Source: JAJNBK01 sp035642715
Lineage (GTDB): Archaea > Thermoproteota > Nitrososphaeria > Nitrososphaerales > Nitrososphaeraceae
Direction of reading: 5' to 3'
Assembly: GCA_035642715.1 (NCBI GenBank)
Contig: DASQRW010000046.1
Location: forward strand, 19,924 to 83,923
DNA length: 64,000 nucleotides
Of this stretch, positions 47,483 to 56,791 are shown piece by piece. The notes under the pieces were generated by a model, which saw only the letters and a list, made by a program, of their open reading frames with translations, made no database searches and was not told where the DNA came from. Positions within the stretch are counted from its first letter, which is position 1. Each line of letters begins with the position of its first letter. Position numbers and translations under genes: made by a program.

Positions 47483-47782
47483 ATCCTTCTGTACATGATT
47501 ACCTTTGAGTTCAATAGTATTATCGCGCTTTTCTATACTTCTAATACATCTATTATTTTATAGATATATATTTTAATATAACGATATTATTGATTACACA
47601 AATTTCCAATTCAGAATTAAAAACGAATCCTCCATTACAATGAATTTCCAATATTAATCAATATAGTGCTTTATATATAAGAATAAAATTCCTTCTATGC
47701 TAATCCAGCAATAGCGCCTATGAGATAAGTCTAGATTTAAAGTCGTTCTTTACAAATTATCTATCTTAATAATAATGTGGAA
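47483..47782. other. 300-base intergenic region
   Basis: Between birA and the winged-helix gene, both minus. AT-rich; nothing recognised. Confidence 0.4.
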
Positions 47783-48097
47783 TCAGATATTATTAATTTG
47801 CTCAATACAACGATAGTATGTTATCTGATTTATAGTAACATCTTCGATTTTGAACTGTAATCTCGCTTGTCTTGTATTTCTTTTCTTTGCTATGACACCG
47901 TGGGTAAGACCACCTATGAGTTCTACCAAACCAACCTTTAACATAACATGATTAACATCTTCTTCACTTATCCCTAATGCCAAGGAGATTTCTTTCGCCG
48001 AAAATCCTTTATCTCTATTTCTGCAAAGAAAATCTGTGACTATTGAAGCAAGGTCCTTATGCGCGTCAAATTCAGCTGAGTCTATTGGCGGTGAAAT
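47783..48097 (-). CDS. winged-helix-like small protein; start unresolved
   Basis: A small protein of about 104 residues. The frame reads PPIDSAEFDAHKDLASIVTD, then GFSAKEISLALGISEEDVNH as a helix-turn-helix, then a beta hairpin (IAKKRNTRQARLQFKIEDV) and TYYRCIEQI. TTG 47983 would remove the first helix, so the start lies upstream; the frame to TGA 48106 has no canonical start. Candidates are ATT 48097, or GTG 48107 with one T fewer in the ATTT run at 48095-48098. A TATA-like CATATA near 48133 suits GTG 48107. DNA binding is inferred. Confidence 0.6.
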   Translation of the reverse strand: MSPPIDSAEFDAHKDLASIVTDFLCRNRDKGFSAKEISLALGISEEDVNHVMLKVGLVELIGGLTHGVIAKKRNTRQARLQFKIEDVTINQITYYRCIEQINNI

Positions 48098-48356
48098 ATG
48101 ATATCACATTGAATAGAGCGACATATTCTCTATATGTTTTTATCGTATTCTTTTGTCTTCTTTTTTTTCATTATTATACTTCGTAACATATATCGTTTGT
48201 TCTGTAAGAATTTAGATCTGACTATGCGTTCTGACTTAAATTTGTTCAAAATGGAGCCCTATATTATTTCTGCGGAAAAGATCCAAAGCAAAGAAGATGA
48301 TTATTATTATAAAAAAATATACGAAAGATAATCGCCGGTTATAGAAGGAATAGATA

Positions 48357-49235
48357 ATGATAACAATATGGTTGAGGGCGATTAGAATCAGGTTCCTATT
48401 TGCCTCTGTTATTGCAGTCATCAATGGTTTAACAATATCATTTTGGAAGTACGGAGCCTTTGATATTACTTATGCCATTCTTACATGTGGAGGCGTAATT
48501 TGCCTTCATGCTAGCGTTGATCTATTGAATGATTACTGGGACTATAGAAGAGGGATCGACAAAGTTACAAAGAAGACTAAATTTAGTGGAGGAACTGGAA
48601 TATTACCTGAAAATCTTCTTAAGCCAAAGACAGTCTATGTTGCTGGAATTTCGTTCCTTCTATTAGGATCTTTAATAGGAGTCTATTTTGTTGCCATAAG
48701 AGGCGTAACGATTGCCATCATATTAGCATTTGCAATCCTTTCTATTTATTTCTATTCAATAAAGATAGTTAATGTAGGATTAGGTGAGTTGTTTGTCGCT
48801 ATTAAAAGCGCTATGATCGTGATTGGAACCTTTTATGTTCAGACAGGATTGATAGATATGGTTGCTTTGTATATCGGAATTATTGTAGGAACGCTATCCG
48901 CTTCTGTTTTGTTCGTTAATTCATTTCCCGATTATGATGCCGATCGCGACAACGGAAGACGCACTTTGGTTATAATTTTGGGAAAGAAGCGTGGAGCAAA
49001 GCTATTACCATTACTTGTAAGTGTAAGCTATGGCCTCATTGCAGTTGGTATATTACTTGGTTATACAAAATTGTATTCTTTAATATCTTTTATATCCATT
49101 CCTGTGGCTGTGAGAGCTATCAGACAATTAGAGGAAAATAATCAGAAAGTCGAAAAACTAGTACCTGCCATGACTACAACCTTATTGTACTCTAGAATAA
49201 CTGGCATCTTGTTGGCTATTAGCTTACTATTATAA
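48357..49235 (+). CDS. UbiA-family prenyltransferase, MenA-like
   Basis: A 292-residue membrane prenyltransferase, probably adding the isoprenoid tail to dihydroxynaphthoate in menaquinone synthesis. The first Asp-rich motif is LNDYWDYRRGID, followed by TKFSGGTGILP, and the second is FPDYDADRDNGRRTLVIILG, as in MenA. About eight helices are visible. Ammonia oxidisers use menaquinones, which fits. Tail length and head group are inferred. Confidence 0.82.
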   Translation: MITIWLRAIRIRFLFASVIAVINGLTISFWKYGAFDITYAILTCGGVICLHASVDLLNDYWDYRRGIDKVTKKTKFSGGTGILPENLLKPKTVYVAGISFLLLGSLIGVYFVAIRGVTIAIILAFAILSIYFYSIKIVNVGLGELFVAIKSAMIVIGTFYVQTGLIDMVALYIGIIVGTLSASVLFVNSFPDYDADRDNGRRTLVIILGKKRGAKLLPLLVSVSYGLIAVGILLGYTKLYSLISFISIPVAVRAIRQLEENNQKVEKLVPAMTTTLLYSRITGILLAISLLL

Positions 49236-49512
49236 GTTAGTCTATTTAACCAAATATAAGCAATATCAGCAGTTATTGATTATGCGTTTATATCATTCTG
49301 TATAGTAAACCGCATGGATACATTTTAAGTATACAAAAAGTGTACTTTGTATAAATAATCTTCTTAATATTTAACACAAGCAGAAAATTGATAAAATCCC
49401 AGACTGCTAACTACTGCCTGCTAGTCTAAATCTACATGATACAAACAGTACGACAAATTACTTTTGTTTAATCCTTAAAACATTAATTTTCCTACTACTA
49501 TAAGAGAATCAT

Positions 49513-50658
49513 ATGTCCAGCACATTTAACTCATTGAATGGTTTTGCAACACCTGTTGGAACAAAAAAATATTTAGAGTACGCAATTCAAAAAGGAAAAC
49601 CCGCAAGTCATTTTCGTATTTTTGATAATCTATACTTATCAAGTATAGGAATGGGAACTTATCTTGGTCAAGCATCTTCAGAGGATGATAAGGATATTGA
49701 AAATGCAGTTTATGAATCTATTAAATCAGGAGCAATTAATGTAATTGATACGGCAATCAATTATAGGGCTATGAAGTCAGAGAAAAGTATAGGTAGAGCA
49801 TTGTGCCGTCTTATAAAAGACGATATTATATCAAGGGATGAAGTTTTTATCTCTACTAAGAATGGTTACATTACAAACGATGGGGATTATCCCAGAATAG
49901 ACGTGATGGAATACATGCAGAAAATGTTTATATCAACAGAAATTATAAATCCTAATGAGATAAGCTCAGGTTACAATGTCCTTAATCCCAATTACATTGC
50001 ACGATGTATTGATAAATCTATGGCCAATATGCATTTGAAATGTATTGACCTTGTTTATGTTCATAATGCCTTTGAAAGTTGGTTTGAGGATGTTAGTAGA
50101 GAAGAATTTATGCACATGCTATCAAAGGTCTTTGAAGTTTATGAAGAATACCGTTCTCGTAATAAAATTAAGTATTATGGAATGGCAACATGGACTTGTT
50201 TTAGGGTACATCCAGATAACAGAGAATATATATCATTAGAGGAAATTGTGAAGCTAGCAGAACATGTTGGTGGGAAACAGCACGGATTTCGCTTTATACA
50301 ACTTCCATATAACTTGGCATATAATGAACCTATATTTCTAAAAAATCAGGATGTTGGGTCAATAAAAAATTTGACTATATTAGAAGCAGCTGAAAGACTA
50401 AAAATTGGAGTGTTTACAAGTATCCCTTTATTCCAAAGTCGATTGCTTAATGCAAGAATACCTGATTATGCAGGATTAACAGATCAAGTTGAAAAACTAA
50501 TTCAAATAATACGCTCTACCCCAGCGGTTCTCTCTCCATTGATAGGCCAAAAGAAATCTGAACATGTACTACAAAATATAAAAATCGCTAACATTCCTCC
50601 GTTGAGTAATTTAGAATATAAAAAAACTATTCAAACGCTATTTAATTCAAATACATAA
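49513..50658 (+). CDS. aldo/keto reductase family protein
   Basis: A 381-residue TIM-barrel oxidoreductase. Family features: SIGMGTYLGQASSEDD, VIDTAINYRAMKSEKSIGRA (catalytic Asp and Tyr), HLKCIDLVYVHNAFESWF, KIKYYGMATWTCFRV and the C-terminal GQKKSEHVLQNIKIA cofactor loop. The usual catalytic Lys is at VFISTKNG. A substrate is not predictable. The protein is longer than typical (about 320), with an insertion after residue 130. It stands alone in a gene-poor region. Confidence 0.85.
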   Translation: MSSTFNSLNGFATPVGTKKYLEYAIQKGKPASHFRIFDNLYLSSIGMGTYLGQASSEDDKDIENAVYESIKSGAINVIDTAINYRAMKSEKSIGRALCRLIKDDIISRDEVFISTKNGYITNDGDYPRIDVMEYMQKMFISTEIINPNEISSGYNVLNPNYIARCIDKSMANMHLKCIDLVYVHNAFESWFEDVSREEFMHMLSKVFEVYEEYRSRNKIKYYGMATWTCFRVHPDNREYISLEEIVKLAEHVGGKQHGFRFIQLPYNLAYNEPIFLKNQDVGSIKNLTILEAAERLKIGVFTSIPLFQSRLLNARIPDYAGLTDQVEKLIQIIRSTPAVLSPLIGQKKSEHVLQNIKIANIPPLSNLEYKKTIQTLFNSNT

Positions 50659-50744
50659 TCTTGAAATTATTGATGCTACGTTGTATGAATATTCATGTAT
50701 TTATCAATCAATATATTTTGAAACACCGTCATAGAGTACACAAT

Positions 50745-50891
50745 TTATCTCATGTGCCGTGGACAATCACCGAGTTCTTTATAGGCTTTGTTGTTCTCAA
50801 CTCTATCGATTTTGCATTCAATAGTGAGGAGATGTAACAATAGTAGTTTGATATTTGCTAATGCTTCAAGAGGGTTCTCTATCACGAACAT
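50745..50891 (-). CDS. possible small protein, 48 aa
   Basis: Minus-strand frame starting at ATG 50891: MFVIENPLEALANIKLLLLH, LLTIECKIDRVENNKAYKEL and GDCPRHMR. The Leu-rich helix and charged C-terminus look gene-like but the frame is short. No family recognised. Chance cannot be excluded. Confidence 0.35.
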   Translation of the reverse strand: MFVIENPLEALANIKLLLLHLLTIECKIDRVENNKAYKELGDCPRHMR

Positions 50892-51178
50892 ATCTTCATA
50901 ATTATAATGATACAGGTTTTAAATTATAGCTAACTAGTTATCTAAAAACATTATTCTTACCATAACCAACCCTTTTAATGAATAGACAATTTGATTATTG
51001 CATTTAGATAATAAAAGAACATATAATCACATTTGCAATCTTTGTAGATTGTTGATAATTTAAATATAGTTAATATTTTTACACAATTAGCTCTTGCATT
51101 AATTATCATATAACTCTATAGCATTTGGATTAGTTATCTTTTTTATTTCATTACTATTGGAATGATCTATAATTTCTT
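50892..51178. other. intergenic region
   Basis: AT-rich DNA between two small genes. Nothing recognised. Confidence 0.4.
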
Positions 51179-51349
51179 TTAATGCTTTTCCGTCTTAACA
51201 GTAAATTCTGTAGCATTTAATTGAATACCGCACATGTTACATCTGCCGTTAGATGAACGTAATACATCTTTGATTGATTTTAAGTTTATAATCTTATTGA
51301 TTATACAACCGCATTTGCCGCAGACGATTTCAATTGATGGATACGACAT
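51179..51349 (-). CDS. small zinc-ribbon protein, 56 aa
   Basis: Starts at ATG 51349. It encodes SIEIVCGKCGC near the start and GRCNMCGIQL later, i.e. two CxxC knuckles (C10-C13 and C37-C40) 23 residues apart, the classic zinc-ribbon layout, plus an extra C15. A Lys-rich end follows. It probably binds nucleic acid or a protein partner. It lies alone between the aldo/keto reductase and the YHS gene; a TATA-like stretch precedes it on the minus strand. Confidence 0.65.
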   Translation of the reverse strand: MSYPSIEIVCGKCGCIINKIINLKSIKDVLRSSNGRCNMCGIQLNATEFTVKTEKH

Positions 51350-51729
51350 AATTATACGATAAATTATTAGATCAATAAGAAAAGTCAGATCAATATCTTT
51401 TGACGAATAAGTAAGAGAATTTTTGAAAATATGCTATGGTCAGAACTTGATGTATAATAGTGATTAATAAGCAAACAATTTGATAAATAATATTTGTTAT
51501 TTATTCTAAATCATTAATATGACTTGAGTAAATAATAACTCCATAGAATGATCTAGATATTTCTGTATACGTAATTATACTGCATCCTGATACATTGATA
51601 AATATATATATATATATATATATAAAAAGAAAGGCCAAAAGAACTTCAAGATATTTTTGAATTTTGATTTTATAAAGAAATGAATATTATAGCAGATGGA
51701 TAAAGATAAATATAAATAGAAATATGTAA
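51350..51729. other. 380-base divergent intergenic region with TA repeat
   Basis: Between the zinc-ribbon (minus) and YHS (plus) genes. Contains a (TA) tract at 51602-51623. Promoters for both genes should be here. Confidence 0.5.
51602..51623. repeat. (TA)n microsatellite
   Basis: About eleven TA units, about 110 bases upstream of the YHS gene start. Confidence 0.85.
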
Positions 51730-51882
51730 ATGTTCGAATTGATGCCTGTTGACCCTGTTTGCGGTATTGAAATGGACCAAGAGCTCGCAATAATACATAA
51801 CCACAAAAATAAAACCTATTACTTTTGCTGCGACGGTTGTAAAAGAATTTTTAAAAAGAAACCTCATAAATATTCTAAATAA
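51730..51882 (+). CDS. YHS-domain metal-binding protein, 50 aa
   Basis: A single YHS domain: PVDPVCGIEMDQELA, then KTYYFCCDGCKRIFKKKPHK. The conserved Cys of DPVCG and the YFCCDGC cluster match YHS domains, which bind copper or other metals and often sit in P-type ATPases and copper oxidases. As a stand-alone 50-residue protein it may be a metal chaperone; copper handling would suit an ammonia oxidiser rich in copper enzymes. The ATG start at 51730 is clear. Confidence 0.82.
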   Translation: MFELMPVDPVCGIEMDQELAIIHNHKNKTYYFCCDGCKRIFKKKPHKYSK

Positions 51883-52123
51883 TATGACATGTAGTACTAT
51901 AGATACATAATGAGATTAGTAATACAATAAACGTTGAAGTTCTAAGGTTTTCAATCAGATAGATAAGGCCTGATACATTCCAGCTAACTACTTGAAATTG
52001 TTTAGTAAACTGCTCTTGATCTATAAAGATAATATCTTTGTAACTCTGAAGGTAAAAAAAACAAAATATGACAAATGCAATATCTCCTTAGCATATATTT
52101 TATAGAAGCACCCACAAGAACGG

Positions 52124-53161
52124 TTGATGAAGGCAGTCTTTGTTAAAGGTCAAAACTCAGTTTTAGTTGACGAAGTGCCGTCTCCAAAACTAAGTGATGG
52201 AGATCTAATTGTTAAAATGCGCACATGCGGCTTATGCGGATCCGACTTGGAGAAAGTTTATGGTCAGTATGGTATGGGTTCTGCAAGGCTCGGACATGAG
52301 ATTGCAGGTGAAATTATGCAAATAGGAAAGGAAGTAAACGGTTTTGCTCCTGGCGATCGTGTATTTATTCACCACCATGTCCCATGTTATTCATGCCATT
52401 ATTGTCTTCATGGAGACTATACTATGTGCAATAGATATCAAAGCAGTAATATAGATCCTTGTGGGCTATCTGAACAAATCCTAGTTCCTGAATGGAATAT
52501 TTCGAGAGGCGGTCTCATAAAGCTTCCAGATAATATTTCATATGATGAAGCATCTTTGATAGAGCCTGTGGCGTGTTGTCTAAAAGCACTTGCAAAGTGC
52601 AATTTCCATAAAGGTGATGATGTTGCAATTTTGGGAGCAGGCCCAGCTGGTATGATGCACATGCTTCTTGCGAAGGTGTTTGGCGCAGGGAGAATTTTCA
52701 TAATTGACATTAATCAGTTTAGATTAGATTTTGCAAAGAAACATCATGAAATCAAAGGTTATAATTCCCTGATTGATAGAGATTTCATCAAGAAAATCCA
52801 AGAATCTACAAATGCCAGAGGAACAGATATCACAATAGTTGCCACTGGAAATACAAGTGCACTACTGCAGTCATTTAAACTCACAAGAAGGGCAGGCAGA
52901 ATACTGCTTTTTGGCGTACCGCCAAAGGGATCCAGTATTTCTTATGATTTGAACGATTTCTATTCAAACGAGCAAACTTTGATTCCTAGCTATGGTGCAT
53001 CTGAAATTGAAACCAATCAGGCGTTAAAATTAATTGCTGAAAAACGTATCGATATTACGAGTTTGATAACTCATCGTTTTAAAATTGATGATACACCACA
53101 GGCAATAAAGTGCGCGCATAATGCCAACGATGCAATGAAAGTAGTTGTTATGAATGAATAG
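52124..53161 (+). CDS. zinc-dependent medium-chain dehydrogenase
   Basis: A 345-residue MDR alcohol/polyol dehydrogenase. The catalytic zinc Cys is in TCGLCGSDLEK, with GHEIAGEI following; the structural zinc loop is CYSCHYCLHGDYTMC; the NAD(P) motif is VAILGAGPAGMMHMLLAK. It resembles sorbitol/threonine dehydrogenases but the substrate is unknown. Fifty bases separate it from an LsrF-like aldolase on the same strand, suggesting that they act in one pathway on a sugar-like compound. Confidence 0.87.
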   Translation: MMKAVFVKGQNSVLVDEVPSPKLSDGDLIVKMRTCGLCGSDLEKVYGQYGMGSARLGHEIAGEIMQIGKEVNGFAPGDRVFIHHHVPCYSCHYCLHGDYTMCNRYQSSNIDPCGLSEQILVPEWNISRGGLIKLPDNISYDEASLIEPVACCLKALAKCNFHKGDDVAILGAGPAGMMHMLLAKVFGAGRIFIIDINQFRLDFAKKHHEIKGYNSLIDRDFIKKIQESTNARGTDITIVATGNTSALLQSFKLTRRAGRILLFGVPPKGSSISYDLNDFYSNEQTLIPSYGASEIETNQALKLIAEKRIDITSLITHRFKIDDTPQAIKCAHNANDAMKVVVMNE

Positions 53162-53211
53162 AAAAAAGACATAAATAATAAAAAAGTATAAGCTCAAAAA
53201 GAATTAGTAGA

Positions 53212-54036
53212 ATGGATTGGGGCATGAAAAATAGAATATCGAAGATCATTCGTCCAGGAGACGGCCGTTGTGTGATGCTTGCAGTTGATCATGGTTATTT
53301 TTTGGGTCCAACGGACGGTTTGGAGATTCCAAATAAAACAATCAAGCCCTTACTGGCTTTTGCTGACTCATTAATGATTACAAGAGGCATTTTAAGAACA
53401 TCAGTAAACCCTAGCAGTGAAGTTCCAATAGTTCTCCGCGTCTCTGGAGGAACAAGCATTGTTGGAGAAGATCTTTCCAATGAGACCATAACAACTTCTA
53501 TAGAAGAAGCCATCAAACTTAATGCCACCTGTCTTGCTGTTTCAATTTTTGTTGGAAGTAAATATGAGCATCAAACACTTGCAAGCTTGTCGCGATTAGT
53601 AGATGAAGGCGAAAAATACGGTATACCCGTTCTGGCAGTTACTGCAGTGGGAAAGGAAATGACAAGGGATGCTAGATATCTTGCTTTAGCATGTAGAGTC
53701 GCTGCTGAACAAGGGGCGCACATCGTCAAGACGTACTATTGTGAGAATTTTGAAAGAGTTGTGGAAGGCTGCCCTGTTCCTGTAATTATCGCAGGAGGCA
53801 AGAAATTGCCAAATGAAATTGACGCATTGAAATTAACGTACGAGGCAATAGAACATGGAGCCACTGGGGTTGATATGGGTAGAAATATTTGGCAGTCAAA
53901 TTATGCTGTCGCTATGATAAAATCCATTAGGTCAATTGTCCACAACAATTTGGATGTAAAACAAGCTTATCAAGTATTTATTAAGGAAAAAGAAAGACAG
54001 ATAGAAGAGGAAGAAAAGCAAATTAAATCTATATGA
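53212..54036 (+). CDS. class I aldolase, LsrF/DhnA family
   Basis: A 274-residue TIM-barrel Schiff-base enzyme. It strongly resembles bacterial LsrF, the thiolase acting on the AI-2 breakdown product: DWGMKNRISKII, VMLAVDHGYFLGPTDGLE, VGSKYEHQTLASL, HIVKTYYCENFERVVEGCPV (Schiff-base Lys) and VDMGRNIWQS. Related DhnA proteins include fructose-bisphosphate aldolase and the archaeal ADH synthase of aromatic biosynthesis, which remain possible. No lsrK, lsrR or transporter genes are nearby. Confidence 0.8.
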   Translation: MDWGMKNRISKIIRPGDGRCVMLAVDHGYFLGPTDGLEIPNKTIKPLLAFADSLMITRGILRTSVNPSSEVPIVLRVSGGTSIVGEDLSNETITTSIEEAIKLNATCLAVSIFVGSKYEHQTLASLSRLVDEGEKYGIPVLAVTAVGKEMTRDARYLALACRVAAEQGAHIVKTYYCENFERVVEGCPVPVIIAGGKKLPNEIDALKLTYEAIEHGATGVDMGRNIWQSNYAVAMIKSIRSIVHNNLDVKQAYQVFIKEKERQIEEEEKQIKSI

Positions 54037-54542
54037 TGTTCAAACAAAGTATTTAATTATTTTACGCCATGTTAACGTCATGCTTAATTGCAAGGGAAAA
54101 AAGATTGGCAATAGTTTGAGTGGTTCTCAAATATTATCTTGATTAAGGGGATTTTGTAGAAAATCACATGAAATCAAATCTAATGTTATTATGTAAACTA
54201 CTGAGTTAAGACGTCATCGCACTTATACAAATCTATATTGACATCAAGAAGTCTATAGATAAGTCTAATCCTCATGTGGTATTAATACATACAAGCATAT
54301 TTTTTAGCATATATGCTAATTATCACATTAATTGGCAAAATCTTTATTAATTATATCATTGCATTCTATCAAGAATGTCTCCTAACAACGGTGGAGGGTT
54401 TACATTAACTTGTTCGCAGTTTCAGGTTAAAGATAAATCTGTTATCCTGTTACTGCATCAACTAGTCCCATGAATCAAGCTCTGCACTCCCCCCGTTTTA
54501 GCAGGGCGTTTGTTTAGAAAACATATTGGTGAATAGATATAT
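54037..54542. other. 506-base region upstream of ilvB
   Basis: Contains a 15-codon frame (54470-54517) and a GC-rich stretch CTCCCCCCGTTTTAGCAGGG at 54486-54505. No branched-chain-rich leader peptide or clear attenuator is visible. The ilvB operon promoter should be here. Confidence 0.45.
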
Positions 54543-56231
54543 ATGGTGGAAATGACTGGCGCAAAAGCGCTGATTTATGCTCTAGAAAAAGAAAGTGTAG
54601 ACATAGTCTTTGGAATTCCTGGAGGAGCTAACTTGCCCATCTATGATGCCCTTGTAGATGCAAATCTTAGGCACATACTTGTCCGACACGAACAATCTGC
54701 CGCTCATATGGCAGACGGCTACGCAAGAATTAAGAGGAAGGCAGGAGTATGCTTTGCAACTTCGGGACCGGGAGCGACTAACTTGATTACAGGAATAGCA
54801 ACAGCCTATGCTGATTCCTCACCTATGATTGCAGTAACAGGTCAGGTACCATTAGCCATGATAGGAAAGGATGCATTCCAGGAGACCGATATAATTGGTG
54901 TAGCCAATCCTTGTACTAAATACGCATTCCAACCAAGGGCTGCTCAGGAAATCCCGGAGATGGTGAAAAAGGGATTCTATATAGCCGAGAGCGGAAGACC
55001 AGGTCCTGTTCTTATTGATATCCCAAAAGATGTACAGCAATCTTCTGCAAATATGAAGTTTCCAGATCTTATCAAGGTACGTGGGTACAATCCCATCATT
55101 GATGCAGATCTATCTCAGGTAGGAAAGGCAGTGGAGATATTATTAAAGGCAGAGCGACCAATCATCATGGCCGGCGGAGGAATTATCTTGTCTGGAGCAT
55201 TCTCTGAACTACAGGCTACGGCAGAATTGTTAATGAGTCCCGTAGTGACGACTTTTAAAGGTAAAGGAGCCTTTCCAGAAAACCACCCTCTGGCGATGGG
55301 TCCTATAGGAATGCATGGACATCCAGAAGCAAATAAAATCATCCTTGAAGCAGACTGTATATTAGCTGTTGGAGCGAGATTTTCTGATAGATCTGTTGGA
55401 AGATTCGATGAATTCGGAAAAGGAATGAACATCATTCATATGGACGTTGATCCCGCCGAAATTGGTAAAAACAAATCTGTTGATGTGGCAGTAGTAGGTG
55501 ACGTTAAATCTTCGTTGAGAACGATTGTAAAGATGCTTTCAAAAAAAATAGTAAAAAAAAATACAGACTATCCTTGGTTAAAGAGGAGAGCCGAATTGGT
55601 AAATTATTATGCTGAAAGCATTAAGGATTTTCCGAGAGACCTAACAGCCAGGAAAGCATTAAAAAAACTTAGAGAAATATTACCTATAAAGGCGATTGCT
55701 ACTACTGAAGTAGGACAATGTCAAATGTGGACATCATTGCATTTTGATGTTATTTCTCCTGGTACTTTCTTTAGTTCTACCGGATTAGGAACAATGGGTT
55801 TTGGGTTCCCTGCATCTATAGGGGCGAAAGCTGCCATGCCAGATGTGCCAGTCGTTGACATCGCAGGCGATGGTTCATTTAATATGACGGAGAATTCTCT
55901 TGCAGTATCTGTGCTTGATAATTTACCTGTAATTGTTTTTTTAATGAATAATTATATGCTAGGAATGGTAGCTCAGTGGCAACGGACATTTTATAATAGA
56001 AGATATATGGGGGTCCATCAACATAACTGTCCTGATTATGCAAAGATAGCCGAAGCATATGGGGCTGAGGGAATAAAAGTTCAGTCATTGCAGGAGTTAG
56101 AAAAAGCAATAATAACAGCTCTGAAGACCGATATCGCCACTGTTATCGATATATCCATAGATCCAGAAGAAGATGTCTATCCATTCGTTGCACCAGGAAC
56201 TGGCCTTAAGGACATGATTACGGGGTCATGA
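54543..56231 (+). CDS. ilvB: acetolactate synthase large subunit
   Basis: TPP enzyme making acetolactate or acetohydroxybutyrate for valine, leucine and isoleucine. 562 residues. N-terminal VFGIPGGANLPIYDAL, catalytic Glu in LVRHEQSAAHMADGYAR, central GRPGPVLIDIPKDVQ, the TPP motif VVDIAGDGSFNMTENSLAVS, then NNYMLGMVAQWQ. First gene of ilvB-ilvN-leuA-leuB. Confidence 0.96.
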   Translation: MVEMTGAKALIYALEKESVDIVFGIPGGANLPIYDALVDANLRHILVRHEQSAAHMADGYARIKRKAGVCFATSGPGATNLITGIATAYADSSPMIAVTGQVPLAMIGKDAFQETDIIGVANPCTKYAFQPRAAQEIPEMVKKGFYIAESGRPGPVLIDIPKDVQQSSANMKFPDLIKVRGYNPIIDADLSQVGKAVEILLKAERPIIMAGGGIILSGAFSELQATAELLMSPVVTTFKGKGAFPENHPLAMGPIGMHGHPEANKIILEADCILAVGARFSDRSVGRFDEFGKGMNIIHMDVDPAEIGKNKSVDVAVVGDVKSSLRTIVKMLSKKIVKKNTDYPWLKRRAELVNYYAESIKDFPRDLTARKALKKLREILPIKAIATTEVGQCQMWTSLHFDVISPGTFFSSTGLGTMGFGFPASIGAKAAMPDVPVVDIAGDGSFNMTENSLAVSVLDNLPVIVFLMNNYMLGMVAQWQRTFYNRRYMGVHQHNCPDYAKIAEAYGAEGIKVQSLQELEKAIITALKTDIATVIDISIDPEEDVYPFVAPGTGLKDMITGS

Positions 56232-56239
56232 ATTAAATC

Positions 56240-56791
56240 ATGATAATTACACCAACTGCTTCTTCATCCTTGAATATATCAAATGTCCCAAATGTCGAGG
56301 ACAAAACTTGGTATATAATTTCTGCCCTAGTAGAAGACAAGCCGGGCGTTCTGTTTAGAATAACTAATCTCTTCAGGGCAAGGAATTTTAACATTGAAAG
56401 CATTACAGTTGGATCGACTGAAAATGCCGATCTTTCAAGAATGACTATTACAACAGAAAGTGACGAAAAGACATTAGATCAGTTAGTGAAACAGCTGAGA
56501 AAACTAATTGACGTTGTAGAGGTGAAAGTCCTTGATATAGAAAGAACTGTTTATCGAGAACTTGCTTTAATTAAAATGAAAGCAGTAGATCCTACTACTA
56601 GGATGGAGATAACAAATTTCGCATCTGTTTTTAGGGCAAATATACTCGATATAGGTAAAGAAACCATTACTGTAGAACTTACTGGTACGCCAGACAAAAT
56701 AGAAGCATTTAAAAATCTTGTTGATCATTTCGGAATAATCCAGTTGGCAAGAACGGGTGTTTTGGCCCTTCCGAGAGGTGCATACTCTTAA
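56240..56791 (+). CDS. ilvN: acetolactate synthase regulatory small subunit
   Basis: Regulates IlvB by feedback from valine. 183 residues with the N-terminal ACT domain: YIISALVEDKPGVLFRITNL and FRARNFNIESITVG. The C-terminal ERELALIKM-type segment (RELALIKMKAV, VELTGTPDKIEAF) is normal. It follows ilvB by 8 bases and its stop overlaps the leuA ATG by one base (TAATG). Confidence 0.94.
   Translation: MIITPTASSSLNISNVPNVEDKTWYIISALVEDKPGVLFRITNLFRARNFNIESITVGSTENADLSRMTITTESDEKTLDQLVKQLRKLIDVVEVKVLDIERTVYRELALIKMKAVDPTTRMEITNFASVFRANILDIGKETITVELTGTPDKIEAFKNLVDHFGIIQLARTGVLALPRGAYS

Noticed and set aside
48134..48331. 65-codon plus-strand frame
   Set aside because: Begins in a T-run coding for Phe/Ile only, overlaps the promoter area of two genes, and shows no protein-like pattern.
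54470..54517. 15-codon frame upstream of ilvB as an attenuator leader
   Set aside because: It is not enriched in Val, Leu or Ile codons, and no alternative hairpins or T-run terminator are visible.
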